Part shown: piece by piece, positions 8,553 to 17,407 of the stretch | How the letters are laid out: the number at the start of each line of letters is the position of its first letter | Numbering within the stretch: the stretch's first letter is position 1 | Assembly (NCBI GenBank): GCA_021793405.1 | Contig: JAJYSV010000001.1 | Coordinates: forward strand, 1 to 64,000 | Reading direction: 5' to 3' | Length of the DNA stretch: 64,000 bases | From: Acidobacteriota bacterium | GTDB taxonomy: Bacteria; Acidobacteriota; Terriglobia; Terriglobales; Acidobacteriaceae | Translations under genes and position numbers: made by a program | The notes under the pieces: generated by a model | Seen by the model: the letters and a program-made list of their open reading frames with translations, nothing else | What the model was told of the DNA's origin: nothing | Databases searched by the model: none

Positions 8553-8588
8553 CCCATGTCTCCCGGCAGGAGCGCCGGTAGACATGGG
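8553..8588. repeat. 36-bp inverted repeat upstream of the orphan membrane-anchored gene
   Basis: CCCATGTCT-C-CCGGC, a six-base loop, then GCCGG-T-AGACATGGG: nine plus five paired bases with one mismatch. It lies between two divergent genes, 46 bases before the orphan gene start. It could be a dispersed palindrome, an operator or a terminator for read-through; there is no T-run. Confidence 0.5.
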
Positions 8589-8634
8589 GCACCCGAGTTG
8601 GTTCTGCGAGCTAAACTGCATATGGAGGATCAAC

Positions 8635-9243
8635 ATGCTGGGGGTTATTGCAGTCGAGTGCCGTTGGCATAGCACTGTTCAAAACTTGATATCTGCGGCA
8701 GCAGGCATTCTAGGCGTTTTGGTCGGTGGCCTGATGACGGGATGGGTCCAAAAGAGAGACCGTCAGAATGCGCGCATACATGAGCAATTGCTGGAGTTTT
8801 ACTCTCCATTGCGAGCAATCCGCACAGAGATACAGGCCAAAAGCGAACTGCGCAGTAAATTGCATTCGACAAGTAACGCGCTCTGGCAAAGCAAGTTTGT
8901 TGGAGTAAATGATCCGCAAGCCAAAGCTCAAATCCAACAGGAGGATTGGCCAAGGTACGAGCAATTAGCGCAATACAGCGACGAGCAACTTAAAAATGAA
9001 CTCTTACCACTGTACAGGAGCATGTTACAGCGCTTTTCAACTCACATGGGACTTGCGGAGTTATCGACGCTAGACCATTATCCTGCCTTAGTCGAATTCG
9101 TCGAAATTTGGAATCGTTTTCTACAAAACTCAATTCCTCCAGAAGTAATAAATGCGATAGGCCACAGCGAAGAAATGCTTATACCCTTGTACGAAGATAT
9201 TGAGCAGAATTTTAAAAGTTTGAATGCCCGTTTGAAAAGGTAA
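8635..9243 (+). CDS. Hypothetical membrane-anchored protein, AT-richer orphan
   Basis: A 202-residue product. The ATG at 8635 is preceded by GGAGG six bases upstream; the frame is open further up but that extension is not supported. One membrane helix lies near the N-terminus (residues 14-35, ISAAAGILGVLVGGLMTG), followed by a basic stretch and a long, probably helical cytoplasmic domain (HEQLLEFYSPLRAIRTEIQA, ending KSLNARLKR). Two sampled 60-base lines of this gene are 50% and 40% GC. That suggests recent acquisition or relaxed constraint. Similar orphan proteins with one N-terminal helix and an (E)FYSPL motif occur in many bacteria; function unknown. Confidence 0.7.
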   Translation: MLGVIAVECRWHSTVQNLISAAAGILGVLVGGLMTGWVQKRDRQNARIHEQLLEFYSPLRAIRTEIQAKSELRSKLHSTSNALWQSKFVGVNDPQAKAQIQQEDWPRYEQLAQYSDEQLKNELLPLYRSMLQRFSTHMGLAELSTLDHYPALVEFVEIWNRFLQNSIPPEVINAIGHSEEMLIPLYEDIEQNFKSLNARLKR

Positions 9244-9401
9244 ATGGGTTCGTCCGCCGCATTTCTAGCCTTTCACCTTGGCACCCCATTACAGCCACAC
9301 CCTAAACCTACGAAGCGTTACCCCGCACAGGCTGTAAACTAGAAAGATGCGGTGGTGCGCGTTTTGCACGCTGCCAGCCCCCTTGCAGGTAGTCAGACTC
9401 G

Positions 9402-12400
9402 ATGGATCGCATCACCGTTCGCGGCGCGCGCGTTCACAACCTGAAAAATATCGACTTTGAGATTCCGCACGGCCAGTTGACGGTCGTGACCGGCGTTTCA
9501 GGTTCGGGGAAGTCTTCGCTTGCATTCGACACCATTTATGCGGAGGGGCAGCGGCGCTATGTCGAGTCGCTTTCCGCCTATGCGCGGCAATTTCTGGAAC
9601 GGATGGAGAAGCCTGATGTCGACCAGATCGACGGGCTGGCCCCGGCGATTGCCATCAAGCAGAAGAACACGACGCGGAATCCTCGCTCGACGGTGGCGAC
9701 GGCGACGGAGATTTACGATTACCTGCGGCTGTTGTACGCACGCTGTGGGACGATGTTCTGCCTGACCTGCGGCGGGATCGTCAAGCGCGACAGCGTGGAT
9801 GAAATTGCCACGGCGATTCTGGCACTGCCGGAGCGGAGCCGCATCCTGGCGCTGTTCCCGGTGGTATTGCCGGAAGTGGGCGAGGAAAGCAACAACGCGG
9901 CGGCCAGGAAGAAGGCGGCGAAGAAAGCCGCACAGTCGGCGAAGAAACGCGCGGCCAGCTCTACGAAAAAAGATGGCAAACCGGTCACCAAGGCGGAGGC
10001 TGCGCGGGTGGCGTTGGCAGCCGCTTCGAGGACGGCGGCGAAGGTGAATCGGTACGCCAAGGAATATGTGCCGGACGAGCCGGAGATCGCCGCGGCGCCG
10101 GTGGATCCGCGGCGGCAGCGACTGGGCGAGTTGCGCCAGCGCGGCTTCAATCGGCTCTATCAGAATGGAAACATCTATGAATTTTCTACGCCCGAATCGC
10201 TGCTGGAGCTGGATTTTTCGCAGCCGATTTTCATTCTGATCGATCGCATTGTTGTGTCGCCTGATGCGCGAGCGCGCATTGTGGATGCGGCGGAGACCGG
10301 CTATCGCGAAAGCGGCGAAGTCGTGTTTGAAATTGTGCCGGGCGCCGACCAGAACGGGGCGGCACCAGCGGCGCGCGATCGCGAGCAGCTTCGTTTCTCC
10401 GGAGCGTATGCCTGCAAGCATTGCAATCGCGTATACCGCGAGCCGGAGCCGCCGCTGTTTTCGTTCAACAATCCTTATGGCGCGTGCGGGCGCTGCGAAG
10501 GATTCGGCAACACCATCGACTTCGATCTGGACAGGATCATTCCTGACAAAACACGCACGCTGAACGAAGGCGCCATCGATCCCTGGGTGCGGCCGAAATA
10601 TCGGCCCATGTTTGGCGAGCTGCGGCGCGCGGCGAAAGAGAGAAATCTTCCGTTGGATGTGGCCTGGAAGGACCTGGAACCGGCCCAGCAGGATTTTGTC
10701 TTGAACGGGGACGGGTCGTTCGCCGGCGTGCGAGGATTTTTTGCGCTTCTGGAACGGAAGAAATACAAGCTGTATGTTCGCGTGTTTCTGAGCAAATATC
10801 GCGGCTATGCGCTGTGCCCGGAATGCAATGGCAAGCGGCTGCGCGCCGAGGCGCGCGCAGTACGCATTGACGGACGTGACATTTGCGACGTTACCGCGAT
10901 GACCGTGGGAGAGGCGCAGGCTTTCTTCGGACAGCTTCGTCTGAGTCCGTCGCAGATGGAAGTGGCGGGAAGAATTCTGGAAGAAGTTCGCCAGCGTCTC
11001 GGCTTTTTGAATGACGTCGGGCTGGACTATTTGTCGCTCGACCGGCTGTCGTCGACGCTGTCGGGCGGAGAGGCGCAGCGGGTACAACTGGCAACGTCGC
11101 TGGGCTCGCAACTGGTTGGGGCGATGTATGTGCTGGATGAGCCCTCGATTGGTCTGCATCCGCGCGACACGGGCAGGTTGATTCGCATTCTGGAGGGCTT
11201 GCGCGATCTGGGGAACACGATTCTGGTGGTCGAGCACGATGCGGACATTATTCGCGCGGCGGATTATCTGCTGGACCTGGGGCCGGGAGCGGGAGAACTG
11301 GGCGGGAAGCTGTTGGCGGCGGGCACGCTACCGGAGCTGATGGAGTCGCCAAATTCCCTGACGGGGAAATATCTTCGCGGCCAGCTTTCGATTCCGATCC
11401 CATCGCGGCGGCGCATACCTGGAGATGCATGGCTGCGGCTGACGGGAGCGCGCGCTCATAACTTGCAATCGGTCGACTGCGAAATTCCACTGGGCATGTT
11501 GACCTGCATCACCGGCGTCTCTGGTTCGGGCAAATCGACGCTGGTGCATGACGTGCTGTATCGCGCGCTGGCGCATACACTGGGCGAAAGCGACATTGCG
11601 GACCCGTCCCATCTGTATGACACTCTGGGAGGATCGCATTTTCTGGATGGAGTTGTGCTGGTCGATCAGTCGCCGATTGGACGAACTCCGCGCTCGAACC
11701 CGGTGACGTATATGAAGGCGTTCGATGGCATTCGCGAACTATACGCTTCTCTGCCCGATGCGAAGCGGCGCGGCTACACTGCCGGATTCTTTTCCTTCAA
11801 CGTTCCGGGTGGTCGCTGCGAGGTGTGCCAGGGCGACGGAACCGTGACGGTGGAAATGCAATTCCTGGCGGACGTGGAATTGCCGTGCGAGGAATGCAAT
11901 GGGACACGCTTCAAGGCGAGTGTTTTGGAGGTCCGCTACAAAGGCAAAAACATTCATGATGTGCTGAATATGACAGTGAAGGAAGCGCTTCAGTTTTTCG
12001 CGGGGCATATCAAGATTCAGGATCGCTTGCGCGTGCTGGACGATGTTGGCCTGGGCTACGTGCGGCTGGGACAGTCGGCGACGACACTTTCTGGCGGAGA
12101 AGCACAGCGGGTCAAACTGGCCGCGCATCTGGCCAACGCGAAACCGGCGGGAGGGCATTCCGGTGGCAAGCGAGGAAAAAATCGTCTGCTATATATTCTG
12201 GATGAGCCGACAACCGGATTGCATTTCGACGATGTCAGCAAATTGCTTTCGGCGCTGCGACAGCTGATTGATAACGGCGGATCGCTGCTGGTGATTGAGC
12301 ATAATCTGGATGTACTGAAAGCCGCCGACTGGATCATTGACCTGGGTCCGGAAGGCGGACAACGCGGCGGTAAGATTGTTGCCGTAGGAACGCCGGAGCA

Positions 12401-12497
12401 AATCGCGGCGGCTCCAAATTCGCACACAGGCCAGTGGTTGGCGCGGGTGTTGAAGCCCACTCCACAGATCGCTGGTTTGGTTGCGGCAGGAAATTGA
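9402..12497 (+). CDS. uvrA: Excinuclease ABC subunit A (UvrA)
   Basis: The damage-sensing ATPase of nucleotide excision repair, which loads UvrB on lesions. The 1031-residue protein has two ABC modules. Walker [11 protein letters not shown] is at 31-40 with a second [10 protein letters not shown] near 705; two LSGGEAQRV signatures and two DEP(S/T)xGLH Walker B regions are visible. CxxC zinc-module pairs include CLTCGG, CKHC, CGRC, CPEC, CEVC and CEEC. Unusually, residues about 158-238, after the start of the UvrB-binding region (ALFPVV), hold a Lys/Ala-rich insertion of roughly 70 residues ([18 protein letters not shown]), like a histone H1 tail. ATG 9402 gives the canonical N-terminus. The stop overlaps the next gene. 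Confidence 0.96.
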   Translation: MDRITVRGARVHNLKNIDFEIPHGQLTVVTGVSGSGKSSLAFDTIYAEGQRRYVESLSAYARQFLERMEKPDVDQIDGLAPAIAIKQKNTTRNPRSTVATATEIYDYLRLLYARCGTMFCLTCGGIVKRDSVDEIATAILALPERSRILALFPVVLPEVGEESNNAAARKKAAKKAAQSAKKRAASSTKKDGKPVTKAEAARVALAAASRTAAKVNRYAKEYVPDEPEIAAAPVDPRRQRLGELRQRGFNRLYQNGNIYEFSTPESLLELDFSQPIFILIDRIVVSPDARARIVDAAETGYRESGEVVFEIVPGADQNGAAPAARDREQLRFSGAYACKHCNRVYREPEPPLFSFNNPYGACGRCEGFGNTIDFDLDRIIPDKTRTLNEGAIDPWVRPKYRPMFGELRRAAKERNLPLDVAWKDLEPAQQDFVLNGDGSFAGVRGFFALLERKKYKLYVRVFLSKYRGYALCPECNGKRLRAEARAVRIDGRDICDVTAMTVGEAQAFFGQLRLSPSQMEVAGRILEEVRQRLGFLNDVGLDYLSLDRLSSTLSGGEAQRVQLATSLGSQLVGAMYVLDEPSIGLHPRDTGRLIRILEGLRDLGNTILVVEHDADIIRAADYLLDLGPGAGELGGKLLAAGTLPELMESPNSLTGKYLRGQLSIPIPSRRRIPGDAWLRLTGARAHNLQSVDCEIPLGMLTCITGVSGSGKSTLVHDVLYRALAHTLGESDIADPSHLYDTLGGSHFLDGVVLVDQSPIGRTPRSNPVTYMKAFDGIRELYASLPDAKRRGYTAGFFSFNVPGGRCEVCQGDGTVTVEMQFLADVELPCEECNGTRFKASVLEVRYKGKNIHDVLNMTVKEALQFFAGHIKIQDRLRVLDDVGLGYVRLGQSATTLSGGEAQRVKLAAHLANAKPAGGHSGGKRGKNRLLYILDEPTTGLHFDDVSKLLSALRQLIDNGGSLLVIEHNLDVLKAADWIIDLGPEGGQRGGKIVAVGTPEQIAAAPNSHTGQWLARVLKPTPQIAGLVAAGN

Positions 12498-13834
12498 TGA
12501 TGCAATGTGCTGTTTTTCGATGTGTACTGGTGGCCGCGCTGTTGCAGGCCACTACGGGATTGCAGGCGCAAACGACACCGCTCCCCGCTGGAACCTCTGA
12601 GCCCACGGTGGACGCTCCCATGTCAGTGGCTACGTTGCTGTCGCAGGGTGAAAGTGCCATCGCACTTGGGCAATACGACAAGGCGCTTCCTCTGCTGAAC
12701 AAGGCGCTGGAGCGCGAGCCTGCGGGTTCCCTCGAAGATGCTCGAATCCTTTACGACCGCGGTTATGTAGAACAAGCGCAGCATCAGTTAGACACTGCCG
12801 AGGCCGACTACCGCAAGGCGATCACCATCGATCCGAAGCAGTTTGAATCGCGCGCCGCGCTGGGCCGAGTGCTGGCGGAGCAGCAGCAATGGAAGGAAGC
12901 TCGCCATGAGCTGGAGTTGGCAGCCAAGCTGCAGCCGGCAAGCGGCGACGCGCGGCAAGCGGTTGCCAGCGTCACGCGCACACTGGCGCGGGTTGATGCG
13001 GAGATGCACGACCCGGCGGCTGCCAGCGACGCATTGCTGGCAGCGATCAAGTTGACGCAAGAGCAGCCGGACGACACATTGCTGGCAGGACAGTTGGCGG
13101 AAGAGGAGAGTAACTATCCGGGCGCCGAGCAGGAGTATCGGAAGCTTCTCGCTGCCGATGCAACGTCCATACCAGCCGCTGAGGGATTGGGACGCGCGTT
13201 GATTCACGAAGGGAAATTCGCCGAGGCGGAGGCGGCGTTGCATCCTGCTCTGCTGCGGGAACCGAACGATCCTACGCTGCTGGCGCAGTCTGCCACGGCA
13301 CTGGCCGGCGCGGGCAACACGCAAGCGGCGATTGTACAACTGCAAACCCTGCATCGACAGAATCCAAATCAACCGGCGATCACGCGCATGCTGGCCGATC
13401 TTTTGAGCGGCGCGGGAGAGGCAGACAAGGCTGAGCCCTTGTACCAGCAACTGCTCGTGGACGATGGAAACGATCCCGACCTGCTGACCGCGGTTGGAGA
13501 AAACTTGACGCGCGAAAAACAATGGGGACAGGCCATCGATGTCTATCAAAAGTCGCTGCAGATTCAACCTACTCAAGAGGACGCATGGAGCGGACTTGCC
13601 TTCGCAGCGTGGAAGAATGCAGAGTACCCGCTGGCACTGACGGCGCTGGACCGCCGCGCGCAAACTTTGAGCGACGGGCCGGAGACATTGTTTATGCGTG
13701 CAACGTCGCTCGATCACCTGCATCGCACCAAAGAAGCAATCGAGTACTATCGAAAATTTCTCGCTGTGGCGCACGATCAATACCCCGACCAGCAAGCACA
13801 GACGCGGCAACGATTGATAGCGCTGGCGAGATAG
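12497..13834 (+). CDS. Exported TPR-repeat protein
   Basis: A 445-residue product with a signal peptide ([20 protein letters not shown], cleavage near LQAQ). It is built almost entirely of TPR-type helical pairs (EDARILYDRGYVEQAQHQLD, EAEAALHPALLREPNDPTLL, AEPLYQQLLVDDGNDPDLL, EAIEYYRKFLAV). Its start codon shares one base with the uvrA stop and AGGAAA lies upstream, suggesting coupling to uvrA. TPR proteins act as scaffolds; an envelope role is likely, but no partner is evident. Confidence 0.8.
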   Translation: MMQCAVFRCVLVAALLQATTGLQAQTTPLPAGTSEPTVDAPMSVATLLSQGESAIALGQYDKALPLLNKALEREPAGSLEDARILYDRGYVEQAQHQLDTAEADYRKAITIDPKQFESRAALGRVLAEQQQWKEARHELELAAKLQPASGDARQAVASVTRTLARVDAEMHDPAAASDALLAAIKLTQEQPDDTLLAGQLAEEESNYPGAEQEYRKLLAADATSIPAAEGLGRALIHEGKFAEAEAALHPALLREPNDPTLLAQSATALAGAGNTQAAIVQLQTLHRQNPNQPAITRMLADLLSGAGEADKAEPLYQQLLVDDGNDPDLLTAVGENLTREKQWGQAIDVYQKSLQIQPTQEDAWSGLAFAAWKNAEYPLALTALDRRAQTLSDGPETLFMRATSLDHLHRTKEAIEYYRKFLAVAHDQYPDQQAQTRQRLIALAR

Positions 13835-13960
13835 GCAGAGATGCCTCGCGCGCGTTGACAGAGTTCGAAGAGCGCCAACCGCTGAATGTTGCCCACTGTA
13901 ATCCCCCGTCGAAATTCTCTACAATTACATCTGGAACCAAACGCAGAAGGGAACCTTGAA

Positions 13961-14707
13961 TTGACCGCATCCCCCCCAGCTCTGCTTCCCATGCTGGAAC
14001 CTGAACCAACGCATCCCACCCCCGCGTTGCGCCTGCAGGAAATTTTTTCTACCGAGTATCGTCAACTGCGCCCGCGCGCGCCCATGCCGCTATTCGATGT
14101 GAGCTTCTACCCTTTCACCGGCGTGAATACAACCATCCGGCTACGCGATGGGAAGGCGTTTGTGCGCCTCTCGGACATGCTGGAAGGCGCCCCGGACAGC
14201 GTGACACGCGCGATTGCGCACATCCTGCTGGCGAAGCTGTACCGGAAGCCGATCGAGCCGATTCATGCCAACCGCTATCGGCGGCATCTGGGCAGCGAGG
14301 CGGTGATTCGGCAAGCGGAGTTGGTGCGGCGCAGTCGCGGGAGAAAGAATGTATCCACGGCGCAGGGTCGTTATTACGACCTGGATGAAGTATTCGACCA
14401 TCTTAATCAGCAATTCTTCAACGGACTGCTAGGCAGGCCGGTGCTGACGTGGAGCGCGCACTCAGCGCGACGGCAACTGGGCCATTACGATGCCGCCCAC
14501 AATACCATTGTGGTCAGCCGCGTATTCGATCGGCCGGAAACGCCTCGTTACGCCGTGGAGTATCTGGTGTTTCATGAGATGCTGCATTTGAAACATCCAG
14601 TGCGGATGCGGGGGGGACGGCGTTGCGTCCATTCGCGCGAATTCCAGCAGGAAGAAAAGATGTTTCCGCAACTGGAACTAGTGAAGGAATTCCTGAAGAG
14701 GCTGTGA
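13961..14707 (+). CDS. SprT-like zinc metallopeptidase-domain protein
   Basis: About 248 residues from the TTG at 13961, which follows GAAGGG at nine bases; an upstream ATG at 13886 in the same frame is the alternative but lacks a ribosome binding site. The C-terminal half has a SprT-like fold signature: YDLDEVFDHLNQQFF, then VFHEMLHLKHP with the HExxH-type zinc motif (HEMLH), then a downstream HSREFQQEE providing a third ligand. No signal peptide is evident. SprT-like proteins are zinc proteases or DNA-protein crosslink-related factors; the bacterial role is unclear. Confidence 0.75.
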   Translation: MTASPPALLPMLEPEPTHPTPALRLQEIFSTEYRQLRPRAPMPLFDVSFYPFTGVNTTIRLRDGKAFVRLSDMLEGAPDSVTRAIAHILLAKLYRKPIEPIHANRYRRHLGSEAVIRQAELVRRSRGRKNVSTAQGRYYDLDEVFDHLNQQFFNGLLGRPVLTWSAHSARRQLGHYDAAHNTIVVSRVFDRPETPRYAVEYLVFHEMLHLKHPVRMRGGRRCVHSREFQQEEKMFPQLELVKEFLKRL

Positions 14708-14760
14708 GCGGCGCACACGATGGTCTTCGGACTGGGAATGGATTAGGGTCGTGAAAAGTT

Positions 14761-14835
14761 GTGCCCACGCTTCGCAAAGGCGCGAAGGATGGGGTGTCTA
14801 CCAATGCATGGATTCTTCGCTACGCTCATCATGAC
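14761..14835 (-). repeat. Dispersed intergenic repeats between convergent genes
   Basis: Two elements follow each other. Bases 14761-14798 read CCATCCTTCGCGCCTTTGCG on the minus strand. Bases 14810-14835 read GTCATGATGAGCGTAGCGAA then GAATCC on the minus strand, resembling 1949-1992. They fill most of the gap between the SprT-like gene and lgt. Both look like acidobacterial dispersed repeats; copy number cannot be tested here. Confidence 0.45.
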
Positions 14836-14866
14836 GAGCCACCAGATACAGCATCTCAAAAAGGAC

Positions 14867-15661
14867 TTAGCTGGAAACCGTGTGGGTTGCCGGCTTGGGC
14901 CGTCGTCGCGCCTGCGGGATCGCGCGCGCATGCCGCTGGGCCCATACGATCAACACGACGCCGGCAATCATGGAGCCGATGCTGGCGACCTGGGCATTGC
15001 TCATGCCGAAATAGATTCTTGGATTGATGCGAACAAATTCCACCAGGAAGCGGGCCAATCCGGTCCATACCAGGTACTCGCCCGTAATCATTCCCATCGG
15101 CTTGTCGGCTCTTCCCCGTCGCCACAGGTACCAGGCGATGAGCAGCGCCGCGATGAATTCATACACGGGCGTGGGCTGCACGCGTTGCATGGTGGGAACC
15201 AAGCCATGGGGAAAGCTGACGCCCCATGGCAGGGAGGTGGGAATGCCATAGTCGCCATCCCCGGAAGTGAGGCAGCCCAAGCGGCCTACTCCATAGCCAA
15301 CAGCGGCGGCGGGTGCAGCCAGGTCCAGCATGCCGAGCGCGCCCACCTTGGCGACGCGTCCCTGCCACATCAGGACCAGGATGGCGGCAACCAGACCCCC
15401 GAACCAGGCAAACCCGGCCCGATCCAGCAACAGTTGCAAGGGGATCTGCATCAACAAATGAGGCGTTTCGAAGACATGCCACAATTTTGCGCCGATGATG
15501 CCAGCCACAGTGGCCAGCGCGGTGACATTGATGGCATCCGCCTCCACGCCTTTGCGCTCAAAGTTTTTATACAGTACCCAGCAGCCGGAAACCGCCGCCA
15601 GCCAAAGCAGAATGCCGAAGGTGCCAATCTCAAAACGCCCGATGTGAATAAATGGATACAT
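14867..15661 (-). CDS. lgt: Prolipoprotein diacylglyceryl transferase
   Basis: A 264-residue membrane enzyme that transfers diacylglycerol from phosphatidylglycerol to the lipobox cysteine of prolipoproteins, the first step before LspA. MYPFIHIGRFEIGTFGI is the typical N-terminus, so I place the start at 15661, with AAGGGA upstream. About seven hydrophobic segments are present. The Lgt signature appears as GRLGCLTSGDGDYG, followed by PTPVYEF and FLVEFVRINP. It is divergent from hpt, whose start lies 80 bases away. Confidence 0.95.
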   Translation of the reverse strand: MYPFIHIGRFEIGTFGILLWLAAVSGCWVLYKNFERKGVEADAINVTALATVAGIIGAKLWHVFETPHLLMQIPLQLLLDRAGFAWFGGLVAAILVLMWQGRVAKVGALGMLDLAAPAAAVGYGVGRLGCLTSGDGDYGIPTSLPWGVSFPHGLVPTMQRVQPTPVYEFIAALLIAWYLWRRGRADKPMGMITGEYLVWTGLARFLVEFVRINPRIYFGMSNAQVASIGSMIAGVVLIVWAQRHARAIPQARRRPKPATHTVSS

Positions 15662-15741
15662 GCAGAGAAAATTCCCTTGATTTCCAGTATAAGATACGTG
15701 ACGGAATCGGATTTCCAGCGAGCGCCGATTCGTGGTGAACC

Positions 15742-16356
15742 ATGGCTCACACAATGTTGACAACTCCGTCCTATAAGAAGCAGCAGATTCCAGCCTTGAT
15801 GACTGAGTCAGCCAATAAGCCAGCACTCGAGTGTCTACTCACCCGCCAGCAGATCCAGCAGCGGGTCAGCGAGCTCGGGATGGAAATCAGCCGCGATTTT
15901 GCGGGACAGACGGTGGTGCTGGTGGGGGTGCTGAAGGGCGCAGCGACCTTTGTGGCCGACCTGGCCCGCGCCATCACCGTCGACTGCACCTTCGACTTTC
16001 TTGCGGTCAGCAGCTACGGCATGGCAATGCATTCCAATTCGGTGCGGCTGATCAAGGATGTGGACCAGCCGGTTGAGGATCGCAATATCATTCTGGTGGA
16101 GGACATTCTAGATACCGGACGCACACTTTGTTGTTTAAAAAATGTGTTGTTGGCGCGACAACCCGCTACATTGAAGATCGCGGCGTTGCTGGACAAGCCG
16201 GAGAGGCGTCTGTGCCAGATCCAGGCGGATTATGTTGGCTTCACCATTCCCAATCGTTTTGTGGTCGGCTACGGCATGGATTTCGCTGAACGCTACCGTA
16301 ACCTGCCGGACATCTGCTTGATGCCAGAGGATGCCTCCACCGATGTCTGGGAGTAG
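15742..16356 (+). CDS. hpt: Hypoxanthine phosphoribosyltransferase
   Basis: A purine salvage enzyme converting hypoxanthine or guanine plus PRPP to IMP or GMP. The PRPP-binding loop is VEDILDTGRTL, preceded by VGVLKGAATFVADL, and the C-terminal DFAERYRNLPDI block is also typical. The ORF gives 204 residues. The first 19 are not family-like, so an internal ATG at 15799 (MTESANKP) is a realistic alternative start; neither has a strong ribosome binding site. It pairs logically with deoC downstream and guaA elsewhere in the window. Confidence 0.93.
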   Translation: MAHTMLTTPSYKKQQIPALMTESANKPALECLLTRQQIQQRVSELGMEISRDFAGQTVVLVGVLKGAATFVADLARAITVDCTFDFLAVSSYGMAMHSNSVRLIKDVDQPVEDRNIILVEDILDTGRTLCCLKNVLLARQPATLKIAALLDKPERRLCQIQADYVGFTIPNRFVVGYGMDFAERYRNLPDICLMPEDASTDVWE

Positions 16357-16524
16357 TACGCTGGAGCAGAACTGGGGAGCCAATGTCCAGATTGATTTCG
16401 TTTCATTTCGTTCAAAGGTTACCGCTCCCGGTGGGCCAGCCCAAGTTTAACGACGTGTTTCCGCGATACGTTCCACCTGATTTTGCGATAACTGCATCCA
16501 AGCTGTAGATAGGAAAATTGAATT

Positions 16525-17328
16525 ATGGCTGCCTCCTTTTCTCCTGACCTTGCCGATGAATTTGAAATCTCAAGTTTCGATGTTGCCGCCTTCGCCGCCC
16601 ATGCACTGCGCGACTGGCAAAGCCTGGCGGGTACGCTGGATCATACCTTGCTGCAGCCCGACGCTACCGCAGCCGATGTGCTGCGGATGTGCCAGGAAGC
16701 CGTCCATTATCGATTCGCCTGCGTCTGCGTGAATCCTTGCTGGATCGCGCTGGCGCACAGCGCTCTCTCCGGTACCGGCATAGCGGTCGGCTCCGTCGTC
16801 GGATTTCCTTTGGGAGCTTCGCTGACCCACTGCAAACGCGAGGAGAGCGAGTCAGCCTTGCGCCTGGGAGCGCAGGAACTGGATGTGGTGATCCAGATCG
16901 GCGCGCTGAAAAGCGGCGACAACGCCACAGTAAAAAACGATGTGTGCACCATGGTGGAGTTGGCGCACGATGCCGGGGCGCGTATCAAAGCGATACTGGA
17001 AACCTGTCTGCTGACGTTGGAGGAAAAGCTGCGCGCGTCGGAGATCTGCGTGGCGGCGGGAGTGGATTTTCTGAAAACGAGCACTGGATTTTCCAGCGGC
17101 GGCGCAACCGTGGCCGACGTCAGCCTGCTGCGTGGCGTGGCGGGAGGACGCTGCGGCGTCAAGGCGGCGGGCGGCATACGCACGCTGGACGCAGCCCGCG
17201 ACATGCTGGAAGCTGGCGCCAGCCGGATCGGAACGTCTTCCGGCGTAGCAATTGTGGAAAGCTATATGGAGCAGCAGCGCGCGGGCGAGAGTTTTGCGAC
17301 GGAACACAGCGCCGCTTCCTCGAATTAG
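16525..17328 (+). CDS. deoC: Deoxyribose-phosphate aldolase
   Basis: Cleaves 2-deoxyribose-5-phosphate to glyceraldehyde-3-phosphate and acetaldehyde in deoxynucleoside breakdown. It is a 267-residue TIM barrel. LDHTLLQP marks the first strand; Asp120 in ELDVV, Schiff-base Lys184 in DFLKTSTGFSSGGA and Lys213 in GVKAAGGI are the catalytic residues of the class I aldolase. The first 35 residues are an extension compared with typical members. AGGAAAA precedes the ATG. The 168 bases from hpt show no clear signal. Confidence 0.95.
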   Translation: MAASFSPDLADEFEISSFDVAAFAAHALRDWQSLAGTLDHTLLQPDATAADVLRMCQEAVHYRFACVCVNPCWIALAHSALSGTGIAVGSVVGFPLGASLTHCKREESESALRLGAQELDVVIQIGALKSGDNATVKNDVCTMVELAHDAGARIKAILETCLLTLEEKLRASEICVAAGVDFLKTSTGFSSGGATVADVSLLRGVAGGRCGVKAAGGIRTLDAARDMLEAGASRIGTSSGVAIVESYMEQQRAGESFATEHSAASSN

Positions 17329-17407
17329 GCCCGAAAATCGGCGATCTGAGCCGCGAAAATCCTGTGGAACTCATCACATCCCACTGAGCTATGCTGAAGA
17401 GCAGGCC

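Noticed and set aside
9498-11237. 579-codon minus-strand frame opposite uvrA
   Set aside because: Arg/Pro/His-rich shadow frame over a clear uvrA coding sequence; no family resemblance and no ribosome binding site.
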